Shown here: in pieces, positions 54,948 to 64,000 of the stretch
Position numbering within the stretch: the stretch's first letter is position 1
Layout: every line of letters begins with the position of its first letter
Source of the DNA: Conchocele bisecta
Taxonomy: Eukaryota > Mollusca > Bivalvia > Lucinida > Thyasiridae
NCBI GenBank assembly: GCA_029237695.1
Contig: CM055273.1
Coordinates: 57,649,968-57,713,967, forward strand
Direction: 5' to 3'
Length of the DNA stretch: 64,000 nucleotides
Made by a program: the position numbers and the translations under genes
Notes under the pieces: generated by a model
What the model was told of the DNA's origin: nothing
Databases searched by the model: none
What the model saw: only the letters and a program-made list of their open reading frames with translations

Positions 54948-54966
54948 AGCCAGCTGCTTTGTATGG
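54948..54966 (-). other. SUPT5H: probable 5' UTR part of SPT5 exon with start codon
   Basis: On the minus strand TTTACCTTTCAG precedes CCATACAAAG and then the start codon 19 bases on. This reads as a 3' splice site, so a noncoding first exon probably lies at higher coordinates. It could instead be plain 5' UTR read from a nearby start site; no TATA box or initiator was convincing. Confidence 0.5.
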
Positions 54967-55180
54967 CTGAAAGGTAAACATCGTAATAATGTACAATGAG
55001 GATCGTAGCTAGTTACTTCCCTTTGCAAATATAGTTATAGCGATCTGGTCCTAGGTGATATTTTAGCGTTTATTTCTCACTGAACACCGAGTACAACGTT
55101 GACACCGTAGACACAGATCAGACTGTACTCTGTGTCTACACTGGTTGCAATCAACATTAATATGTATGAAAATATGAATC

Positions 55181-56648
55181 CGATACATTAGTGATGTGCC
55201 GATGATCGATTACAACCGATTAATAATCGATTGAGAACGGATTTGCGACAATCGATTATGAAACTCCATAATCGAGTATGGATACCAGAAATGCCAAAGT
55301 ATTGAAACATAATTGTGTTCAGCTGCGATGCTTGCTGTGTCGAACTGTTGCAGCAAGTTTATTTAACCATTCAAGCCTCTTTCTCGATGGTTTTGTTAAG
55401 AAAAATGTACCAGATGTGCATCAGTTTCGCGAATGATCGCTCGATGTCTAAATTGGCTGCTTTTGAGCATAGTAAAAAAATGCTAATATGTTAGCAACAT
55501 TATTTTGTAAATGCGCTTTGCCGGGCGATTGGCCGCACTTGTTTGTATACCGATTACCGTACAGACTACTGGGAATGTCTATCTATTTATTTCTGCCGCA
55601 CGCCCTCGCGTCAATACTGTATACTGTATGACATAGACTTTGGATTTTTCCGTCATCTATGAGGTAAGCTATACGGACAAGTACATTGATCGTTCACATT
55701 AGATCGGTACAATGGTTACATGATGGTTTGACAAGACAACGGCCAAATTAATTGTTCGAGGTGACCATACACCTAGTCCGACTTGACCGTGGTTGTTTTC
55801 GCCGTTTGCGCTGAAATTCTTGTTTGCGCTATTAAGGCAAACCGTGGTCCGACTTGAGATTCATACAATCGAATGCGGCCTAATTCGACCTTCCGGTAAC
55901 AACTTCCAACAACAACAGACGATGTCAAAAGACCGCACAATTTATGCAAACCCCGGGGCCAAATCAAGGTCCCGGGTGTGGCGATACTTTGGTTTTTACC
56001 AAGTCCGGGAGGGCCCACCGGTCAAAGAGACATTGTCGAAACATTGTTGAAAACTGAAGTAAAAAGTCTGTGCTAAAATTAATTATCTGTATCAAAGTCT
56101 TTGTGTGACTGGTTGGACAGGTCAGGAAACGAAAAACAGGTACGGGTTCTAAATAATTTTCCCTGCTCAAAGTGCTCTTTATATCATCGAAATCAGTGTT
56201 TTATTAACCAGGAAGTTTTGATAAAAATACACTCGAGTCCAACTAGAATACCAACGCTGAGTCTGACTAGTATTATGTGTCAACTCTAGTTATTAATTAA
56301 TTTATTAAAACAAGTTTATATTGTTTATACATTGTTTTTTTGTTGATTTGACTACATCAGATGCAAGAACTAGATCCGATTGTATATGGGCTATGAGATC
56401 ATGGTTTAAGTTGGCACCTGACACCAGATCAGGCATCAATCCAAGTTGTTATTGAAGACAGAGATGACAATACTAAGCCCTAGAAAGTATCCCTGGTGCA
56501 TACCGAGTTTTGTTGCTCTTGAATAACCAAGAATTTGAATTGTGTTCAATAACATGAACCGATTCCGATTATGAGCGATTATCGGTTACTTGACCGAACC
56601 GATGATCGATTATGAAATTGGGAACCGATTCCCATCACTACGATACAT
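55181..56648. mobile_element. hAT element with perfect 8 bp target duplication and BED-finger remnant
   Basis: The element spans 55189-56640 (1452 bases). Ends read TAGTGATGTGCCGATGATCG and ATTCCCATCACTA, and CGATACAT flanks both sides (55181-55188, 56641-56648). Subterminal ATCGATTA-type blocks are inverted. A 42-codon ORF at 55922-56050 contains SRVWRYFGFYQVREG, like the start of a BED zinc finger found in ZBED/hAT transposases; nothing of the catalytic part was found. It starts 242 bases upstream of the SPT5 start codon. Confidence 0.85.
55922..56050 (+). pseudogene. hAT/ZBED transposase N-terminal remnant
   Basis: The reading frame from MSKDRTIYANPG through KSRSRVWRYFGFY stops after LSKHC. 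The VW-x-YFGF pattern is the first part of a BED finger; the Cys/His pairs that would bind zinc are not complete before the stop. Either a frameshift or a lost splice donor truncates it. No autonomous function is likely. Confidence 0.55.
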
Positions 56649-56860
56649 ACTATGATCTGGATCAACACCCATCAAAACACTAGAATTGTTCCATTTCACA
56701 ACAACAACAGCGACATTCACTCTTGTTATAATCAATAAGGCCATGAACGATACAGGTTGGACAGGATTTCTATAGATAACTAGCCACGATCCCTCATTGT
56801 TCTGCTGGGACATTTGTGACCATGATCTTGATCATCATCCAGCAATTTATTCCCCTATAC

Positions 56861-57184
56861 AGGGCTCCAGATAAGGAATTAGTAATTGAGTATTGTTACT
56901 CCATCATTTCTGAAGCAATTAGGTATTTCCAAATTTTAATTGGATACATATATTGTCATTTCATTAGAATTGTCTCCTTGGAGACAATTCTAATGAAATA
57001 CCAAGATGTGTTTTCATGGAAAAAATATGCTATATTGGTGGTCTGTTTATTGTTTTCTGCAGCATGATAAATGTACCAAAATTGTTCTCATTGCTTTTTG
57101 ATACTCACTACTACTGATTCCAATTGCGTTTTTGGCAATTTTAATTGGGTATTTATGCAAATATGCAGCTTATCTGGAGCTCTG
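56861..57184. mobile_element. MITE-F2 copy
   Basis: AGGGCTCCAGATAAGGAATT to AGCTTATCTGGAGCTCTG with palindrome TTGTCTCCTTGGAGACAA. The left arm of the inner palindrome is shorter than at 34226. 57185-57650 shows a CAGGGTTCCCCAAATTC block at 57291 and nothing else recognised. Confidence 0.8.
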
Positions 57185-57654
57185 CCTATATAATGGGAGC
57201 CGATATTCGGTGGTTCACAATCGGCAATTATTTTTCTTTCCTTTATACATCATTATTCGTTGCAGCACCCTTATGCAAGTGTCATAATTCAGGGTTCCCC
57301 AAATTCAAAGTGGAAAAATTCAAGGCCATATTTTCAGTTTTTCAAGGCAAACAAAATAAGTTTTTGCTAGTGCGAGAAGTATTAATGATATTTTGCACAT
57401 TTTTACTGTGTAGCGTGGTGTATCTATAGTGCAACATGTCATATACTGCATATAAAGCAGAAAATGTGCAGCTACCTTATAAGATGTATATTGTTTATAC
57501 ACCAGGCGCATTTTAATTGCTTTGTACATGGTTTATAAAGGTGTTTCATGTATTTACAAACAATAATTGACCATCCAAGACACGCCAGAAACACCTGTGG
57601 GTGATATAGAAGATGTTGTTGAGTGACGTGTCCGCCATTACCAAACCTTATTTA

Positions 57655-58066
57655 TGTTGTGTATTTGCCCTTTCAGATCGCTGATTGTCAGGCTAGATAC
57701 GCACCTGGCTGATCCAAGTTGTGGTTACTCAAGCGTTTCCACGTGCACGCTTACATTGTGCTGATTTACTGGCGTCGTCAAAACTGTCATTTCCCTACAC
57801 AGCGAGCAGAGAATGTACACGGACAATTCTAAGTAGGTTTTAGCTATGTTATTCCTACTGTACACTTGTGTACACGCTGCCCCATGTTGTTTCAGGGTCC
57901 AGGTCCAGATAATTATCCCCGCTGCGTAACCAGTGGCCATTTACCCGTTCTCCGTGCGAGCCATTCTGACCCTACAGCCGTACCCAAAGGATTCAAGGTG
58001 TTCCTGAATACCTCCGGCTATATACAGGTACCGTGCTCGTACTATGTAGTCTGGGAAAAACACCTT
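57655..58066 (+). repeat. 5' LTR of a gypsy-type element (end inferred)
   Basis: The first 67 bases, from TGTTGTGTATTTGCCC to GCTGATCCAAGTTG, are repeated exactly at 63934-64000, 6279 bases away in the same orientation. The right boundary is inferred from the primer site that follows at 58069. Target duplication cannot be checked because the 3' LTR runs off the window. Confidence 0.78.
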
Positions 58067-58068
58067 AT

Positions 58069-58087
58069 TGGCGACGAGGATGGGACT
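58069..58087 (+). other. primer binding site of the LTR element
   Basis: TGGCGACGAGGATGGGAC directly after the inferred LTR end is the type of minus-strand primer site common in animal gypsy-type elements. The matching tRNA was not assigned. Confidence 0.7.
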
Positions 58088-58089
58088 TC

Positions 58090-61000
58090 TACTGGGTACG
58101 GAATCCGAAACACGGAATAAAATTGGCCCACGTCGATTTTCAGAAACGACTCGTTTTTATCCCTCAACTAGGAAATATTACCTACATAGTTCTTACGCAA
58201 AGCGTTTGGAACACGAGGATTTCAAAAATGAAATACATTTGGCGAATGTGGAAATGTTATGTTTGCCGAGGGCGTTGGCTCATGACCTTGACATTTAGCA
58301 CATGTTTGAATTTCGTGAAGTTGTGATAAACCTGTCACCTCAAATAATATTGAATAGGCTCTCCCATATTAGGAGGACTGTTCTATTAATAGGATAAGGG
58401 GTAATTTAGCAAAATGTAAACAAAATATCCACAAACAGGGCAGATCTAGGCTCACCTTGAGCTGGTGGCTCACCTGTGTTTACACTATTTCCAAACAGTA
58501 TGATGGAGGTATGTATTTTTAAAATGACTAACAAGTAATTTAGTTTAGTTTTGCGAAAGATGAAGCATCATGTATTAAATAGATCTCCATTTGTAAATTC
58601 CATAATTCTGTGCAGAAAGTTTACATAATCTGTTCTCCAACATTATAACAAGGACACTTATAAATTGGGTACATTCAATGTTAGTAGATGTAAGTATCAT
58701 GCAAATAAATTGTGTGTATTGATCATTGTGGATAGTATTGCAATAACGATAACTTTTAGTAATTAATATGTAAGTTGGGAGACGATTCTAAAGTTATTTG
58801 ATAATATTTAGGTGCCCATTGATGGAAAGTTGTGATTTTGTCACCACTTCGCACAGTCCGATCTGTGTTGACTAGGTTTACATCTGTAAGACTACGGAAT
58901 GTCAGATACGTGACACATTAGTACTGTAGTTAGAACGGATCATGCAATTTTCATGTGGTAGATGCGGTATATGGACTCACGGGACAGTTTTATAGGTTGA
59001 CTTGGTGTATTTTTTAGAGTATTTCATAATTCTACTAAACTTAATGTTAGCTCCGGTTGATTTTGACACATTGTACAAAATGGCGCATGCTATGTTGTTT
59101 CGCAAACTTTTTACGGTTTCGCGTCCGAATATATAAGGTATTTTTCGGACATTGGTAGCAAAAAGTTAAGGTGGTTATAACCCCACTTTGGAATCATTTT
59201 CGGAAATGGTGTGTTATTACTTGTAAGCGATAGAACAAATGGTAGCAAATTCTATGTGCCTCATATTTTCATGAAAATAATTCCAACAAATTCAGTCGTG
59301 TTGAAATTTCTGGCCAAAAATAGGTGGGTGGGGTAACAGTGTAAAACAATAAATATACACATCTGATGTGGTTACTGCGTTTTTGTTGTGGCTCACGATT
59401 GGCACTTCATTTGCGAGCAATTTTCATTATTTGTCGCAAGAGCCTCATGAACTGATGCGAGATGTGGTGATTTTTATACGTCACCGGCTGCCGTCAGAAA
59501 AGTGGTAAATTTTGGTTATTTTCAACCGTCCCGTGATGCCTAAGTCGCTACAGGGGGACTCAGCTTGGAGGACGTTATCACAGTACAACATGGTACTCTG
59601 GTACTGCAATACTGGCCTGGGCCTAAACATGCAAATGCAGACACATTGTCGAGTATGCCCATGCCCGATTGTTGCAATGCGTACAATCCTGACGTCCAGC
59701 TGAGTGGCTTACCCTGTGGTGGGTGCAACTATTGCACCAGAGCCGAGAACATTTGGGGATCATTTGCTAGGGAGACCTGCAGCAAATATGTCAATAAATT
59801 GGGGGACGCCTCATGACCTCTGTTTCTCAGGTTGGAAATGGCGTAGCGCCCATAAGGGAGTTGAGAGAGAAATGGGTGTGGGGTTACGACCAGTATATTC
59901 CCGTCCCGGACAGCAATATGTAGTCCACAAGTGAGGAGGGGATCTCTCAGGAAGGTACCTGTATATAAACAGATGCAGTTTCCACATAGTAACCTGGGAA
60001 AGTGTGGTACCCAATTCACCTGTGTGGGGTATGGTGATGGTACCAGCCTGGCTGTTTCGGTGTTGCCACAAAGCAGGGCCTTTGAAGGCGATGGTCATCG
60101 ACGAACGGCGTACCCCAGGACAGGAGAGCATTCGGCAAAGCCGCGAGTTCAATATATTACTTGCCCCAAAGTGGAAGAAGGGGGCTACAGTGGAGAAGGA
60201 GTAGTCCATATTGATTTGGTAGCCCGTGACGATATGTGTGAAATCTTAGATTGTAGAATTTCACAGGGTACCATCTCATAGGTCCTGGATTTTCCATCTA
60301 GCTGGGGTGTTTACGGGTCAGAGCCCGTAAGAGGCCCAGAGCCGGGATAGGGACTTGCATTGGGTGTTGGTCGTTACGTGTAATCCATGTGCGTTTGTAT
60401 AATTTTCACTGCTAAGGAAGAATTAAACTTAACTTATCGGAAAATTATTTGTGAGAATATCGATTTTTAGGATATTGGTATTTGTGTATCACGATACAAC
60501 AGCAATTTATTATTTAAATTATTTTAGGAGGGCTTAGGTATTCGCTTTTTGATAGTTCATTTATTTCCACGATCAGGGTTTTCATTATTTTAACGTTAGG
60601 TAAATTGTAGAAATTGTTTGCCATAGCACTGATCCTTGCAGTGGCCCATAGGTATGTTGACGGTTGTTTAGCACTGACATGCCTTCCCTAATATAAGTAT
60701 ATATACTATAGTACTAACCCTACTAACTAACCTATCTAACCGCACTAATGAGTTAGGATTTATATAAAAAAAATTCTTGGCGGGGAGGTGGTTTGGGGGT
60801 GTTTTCTTCTTATAGCCTGTATTAATTGGAAGGCATGGGCTGTGTTCATCAGACGTCATAGTCGTGTGGGGTTCTGCGAGGATGTTTTGCAATACAACTG
60901 CACTGGAAATGCATATTATCATAGGTCATTTTAATGACTATTGAAATGTTGGTAAGGTAACTGTTTATAACAATTAAGTTAGCCATTAAATGATTGACTC

Positions 61001-62270
61001 CAGGTATGGAAGGACTTCGAGCCATTTCCCACCCTTAAATATAAGAAATTCAAATGATTGACCGACTCTTATATTTTTTGTTCACTAGCTGTGCTTAAAG
61101 CGAGGTTCAATCTAGTTAATTGCGTTCGTTGACCATTTTAGTGAATGTTAAGATTAACATAATAGTGATTTTCCCAGTCTAAATTGCATCAACATTTATG
61201 TTCAGACAAAACTGACTGAATGTATGATTATGTGTATCTGAATTAATTACATTTTGATTGTATTCTTCAATTTGCCATCTGCCTTCAGTCCAAGGACGTG
61301 ACATTAGGCTGGGAACAATTTATAATAATATCAATGGTGATATGTCTCAATTTGATGATTTCATTTCACTGGATTACATGTAAGCGATCACACGTAAGCA
61401 TGACGTCATAATAGAGAACTAGCATGCTCTCATGACATCACATGGCATATAGCAATGAAAACAGCAACGGAGTGCAAAGCACTATGAGAACATTGTGTGG
61501 TTGCCATGAAATACTTAAGAGCCGTACAGCAGTGACATAGTGACGTCGCTGCGAGGCCATGCTACTGCGACAAACGTCCACAAACTTGGGAAGTTTCTAA
61601 GGCTAGAGTACATGTATCAGGTAGTAGGTACAGATCATAGTGTGTGGTCTATGTACCGTGTCAGTTATTTGATGTTGGAAGTGATAACTTGACAGTAGTC
61701 GCGCACTATATTGACATCAGTGGGTATATTATTACGTCATGGTCATACACACTGTGCTTGGCTGGATACCCCGGACTAGCGTACACACGGCAGAGAAGTA
61801 TGTACTGTAGCCGGTGTAATACGTGTAGCTGATTTCGCACAATTCCTCCAGCATCTTTATAGTAAGACGGTAGAAGGAAATGCTAATTCAGCACACATAG
61901 GAATATGCGAATGATAGTAGGAAATGATCATGCCAGGGTATATGTAGTATTAGGGGTTTGGTGATTACCGATTTCAGTGTTAGCAAAGATACAACTTGTT
62001 AAAACAAGCTTTGTTAAGGCTTTGTTGGTGGCCAGAGCATGGGAAGACTGACGCGCATAATCTTGAATGCCAGTGCTCGAGTATATAAATGCCTGACGCA
62101 TAATATCGAATGCCAGGGCACAAGTTTATGAATGCGTTACTCCATGTGCAGCAACTGAAATAGAGTTGTTTGGTTTGCTGTTGTGAGTGCAAATGTGCAC
62201 TTAGGTCACAGGATGGGGATCATTGGTTAGGGAGGTGCAACATGTCCAAACCATAAGAGTGGTACCCATC
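58090..62270 (+). pseudogene. degenerate interior of the LTR element
   Basis: No intact gag or pol. At 59565-59770 a plus-strand frame reads YWPGPKHANADTLSS and later GLPCGGCNYCTRAENIW, which fits the end of RNase H and the linker before integrase in gypsy-type pol (HxNADxLS motif). Frames break repeatedly after 59816. Protease, reverse transcriptase and integrase cores were not found, and only 1.5 kb separates the primer site from this motif, so the 5' coding part is deleted or too decayed. 60300-62230 holds nothing else I recognise. Confidence 0.6.
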
Positions 62271-62279
62271 TCACCTGTA

Positions 62280-63300
62280 TGCGGTAAGGTGTATTAACCA
62301 ACCCAGATGCTTGATCGGCCCCATCGCAAAGCGATGCGGATTGGCGACCATTGAGCTTGTCGCCAAGCGGCTTGTTTAGCCGAGTAGCATATACTATTAT
62401 ATATATCTTGGTCTGCATATAGAGGCTAGTTCTGTCCAGGAGCATGAGAATGCATGGCCTCCATCCCTTGTGTATGGGGTAAGGGGTAGTTACCAACCCA
62501 GAGCTTGATCGGCACCATCGCAAAGCGATGTGGATAGTCGCAAAGCGACTATGAGCTTGTGGCAAAGCAGCAAGTATTGCCGAATAGCACACCCCAGAAA
62601 ATGAGAGTGGTAGGCTAGACAAAATATTTCATCCCTCGTGTATGGGGTAAGGGGTAGTTACCAACCCAGAGGCTTGATTGGCACCATCGCAAAGCGATGT
62701 GGATAGTCGCAAAGCGACTATGAGCTTGTGGCAAAGCAGCAGCAAAAGTATTGCCGAATAGCACCCCAGAAAAATGAGAGTGGTAGGCTAGACGATATAT
62801 CATCTCGTGTAGGGGTAAGGGTTAGTTACCAACCCAGAGGCTTGATCGGCACCATCGCAAAGCGATGCGGATAGTCGCAAAGCGACTATGAGCTTGTGGC
62901 AAAGCAGCAAGTATTGCCGAATAGCACACCCCAGAAAATGAGAGTGGTAGGCTAGACGATATATTTCATCCCTCGTGTATGGGGTAAGGGTTAGTTACCA
63001 ACCCAGAGGCTTGATCGGCACCATCGCAAAGCGATGCGGATAGTCGCAAAGCGACTATGAGCTTGTGGCAAAGCAGCAAGTATTGCCGAATAGCACACCC
63101 CAGAAAATGAGTGAGGTAGGCTAGACGAAATATTTCATCCCTCGTGTATGGGGTAAGGGGTAGTTACCAACCCAGAGGCTTGATCGGCACCATTGCAAAG
63201 CGATGCGGATAGTCGCAAAGCGACTATGAGCTTGTGACAAAGCAGCAAGTATTGCCGAATAGCACACCCCAAAAAATGAGAGTGGTAGGCTAGACAAAAT
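62280..63300 (+). repeat. hairpin-bearing tandem array inside the LTR element
   Basis: Six units at a 168-196 base period (CCAACCCAGA near 62297, 62493, 62661, 62829, 62999, 63168). Each has two perfect hairpins sharing the loop context GCAAAGC: CATCGCAAAGCGATG and ATAGTCGCAAAGCGACTAT. Between them lie GAGCTTGTGGCAAAGCAGCA and GAGAGTGGTAGGCTAGAC. The first unit is diverged, the last four nearly identical. Confidence 0.88.
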
Positions 63301-63439
63301 ATTTAGAGTAGGTTATGCCAAAGCTAATTAAGGTATATTGCCTATTGACGGATTATAATTCGGAACAGGGTAATGTAAGAAGGCACTGTCAATTAATCAA
63401 ATACTTTCGGAAAGGCTGATAATACACTCCATGACGAAC

Positions 63440-63800
63440 TGTCTTTGTCCATGCATGACTTGAGTATTTATGATTAAGAATACGTAATTTATTTAGACTA
63501 TTTCAAGATGATTATATTACTCGTATTATGCACACATGACATTTTCCTCCCGTAGCTTTAAAAGCACAACGGACGATGGGAAGACTATTTCAAGATGATT
63601 GTGTTACTCGTACTGTGCATACATGAAATTCTCCTCCTGTAGGTTTAAAAGCACAACGGATGTTGGATAGAATATTTCAAGACTAGTGCGTTGTGCATGT
63701 TATGCATACTTGAATAGTCGTTGTCCATGCGTGACTTGAGTATTTATGATTAACAGTATGTAATTTATTTGTTTTTTTCAGACTATTGATTTGACACCTA
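63440..63800 (+). repeat. short tandem duplications before the 3' LTR
   Basis: GACTATTTCAAGATGATT with TTAAAAGCACAACGGA downstream occurs at 63498 and 63583, with a weaker third copy near 63668. TGACTTGAGTATTTATGATT occurs at 63457 and 63732, bracketing them. Confidence 0.7.
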
Positions 63801-63920
63801 GCTGCGTTTTACATAACATTTTACAGGTACAACCTGCATACAAGTCGTGCAGGCTTACTAATGATTCAGAGCTCAATGCCAAAGACAGTTTCTAGTGAGA
63901 TGTCCCACTCCTTTTGAATA

Positions 63921-63933
63921 AAGTTGGGGGGTG
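63921..63933 (+). other. polypurine tract before the 3' LTR
   Basis: AAGTTGGGGGGTG immediately precedes the second LTR copy, where the plus-strand primer of an LTR element is expected. AATAAAG just before it (63917) could also serve as a poly(A) signal. Confidence 0.6.
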
Positions 63934-64000
63934 TGTTGTGTATTTGCCCTTTCAGATCGCTGATTGTCAGGCTAGATACGCACCTGGCTGATCCAAGTTG
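63934..64000 (+). repeat. 3' LTR, first 67 bases, cut by the window edge
   Basis: Identical to 57655-57721 over all 67 bases seen. Identity despite a wrecked interior suggests either a fairly recent copy of a non-autonomous element or LTR conversion. Confidence 0.8.

Noticed and set aside
57291..57330. Another hAT terminus (CAGGGTTCCCCAAATTC)
   Set aside because: A single end with no partner end or target duplication found nearby.
58033..58326. gag-like ORF just after the primer binding site
   Set aside because: About 95 codons without a recognisable capsid or zinc-knuckle motif and with other frames equally open.
60668..60922. 84-codon minus-strand ORF
   Set aside because: No recognisable domain, no splice context, inside degenerate LTR-element sequence.
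62280..63300. CRISPR-like array of regularly spaced short palindromes
   Set aside because: The whole unit repeats, spacers are not unique, the period is about 170 bases, and the setting is an LTR element in a eukaryotic genome.

Overview
This is a eukaryotic window, almost certainly from a marine bivalve mollusc. It is AT-rich and holds one gene with long, repeat-filled introns. Its repeats are of bivalve type: short palindromic MITEs, Helitron-like or pearl-like elements with internal tandem arrays, tRNA-derived SINEs, and an LTR element with the gypsy-type TGGCGACGAGG primer site. The species cannot be named from sequence alone.

The one confident cellular gene is the transcription elongation factor SPT5 (SUPT5H), on the minus strand from the start codon at 54947 to the stop at 7457. 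I could rebuild all 22 coding exons by hand. Every junction keeps frame, the joined CDS is 3177 bases (1058 residues plus stop; human SPT5 is 1087), and order and spacing match the family throughout: acidic N-terminus, NGN domain, KOW1 to KOW5, the TP-rich CTR1, the SP-rich CTR2, and the C-terminal KOW pair. Coding sequence is under 7 percent of the 47.5 kb gene span.

Layout. 1-7456: 3' flank with MITEs and palindromes. 7457-14729: exons 22 to 17, with intron repeats that copy exon 21's splice donor. 14981-22633: a MITE split by a 7.3 kb insertion made of a roughly 155 bp satellite array plus a second array. 22998-31310: exons 16 to 13, with a 1.28 kb hAT-like element directly against exon 14 and a 1.7 kb Helitron-like array. 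32330-41970: exons 12 to 6, with several nested MITEs. 42100-48480: exons 5 and 4, with four different tandem arrays. 49310-54947: a second, inverted hAT-like copy and exons 3 to 1. 55189-56640: a hAT insertion with a perfect 8 bp target duplication and a BED-finger remnant, 240 bases upstream of the SPT5 start codon. 57655-64000: a degenerate gypsy-type LTR element whose interior carries a hairpin-bearing tandem array.

The most unusual signal is not a new gene. Splice-junction fragments of SPT5 (exons 5, 7, 16 and 21) have been copied, some many times, into SPT5's own introns, and mobile-element ends repeatedly lie within about 10 to 30 bases of its splice sites. No RNA genes, CRISPR arrays or prokaryotic features were seen. 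All identities come from reading the sequence; no database search was possible.
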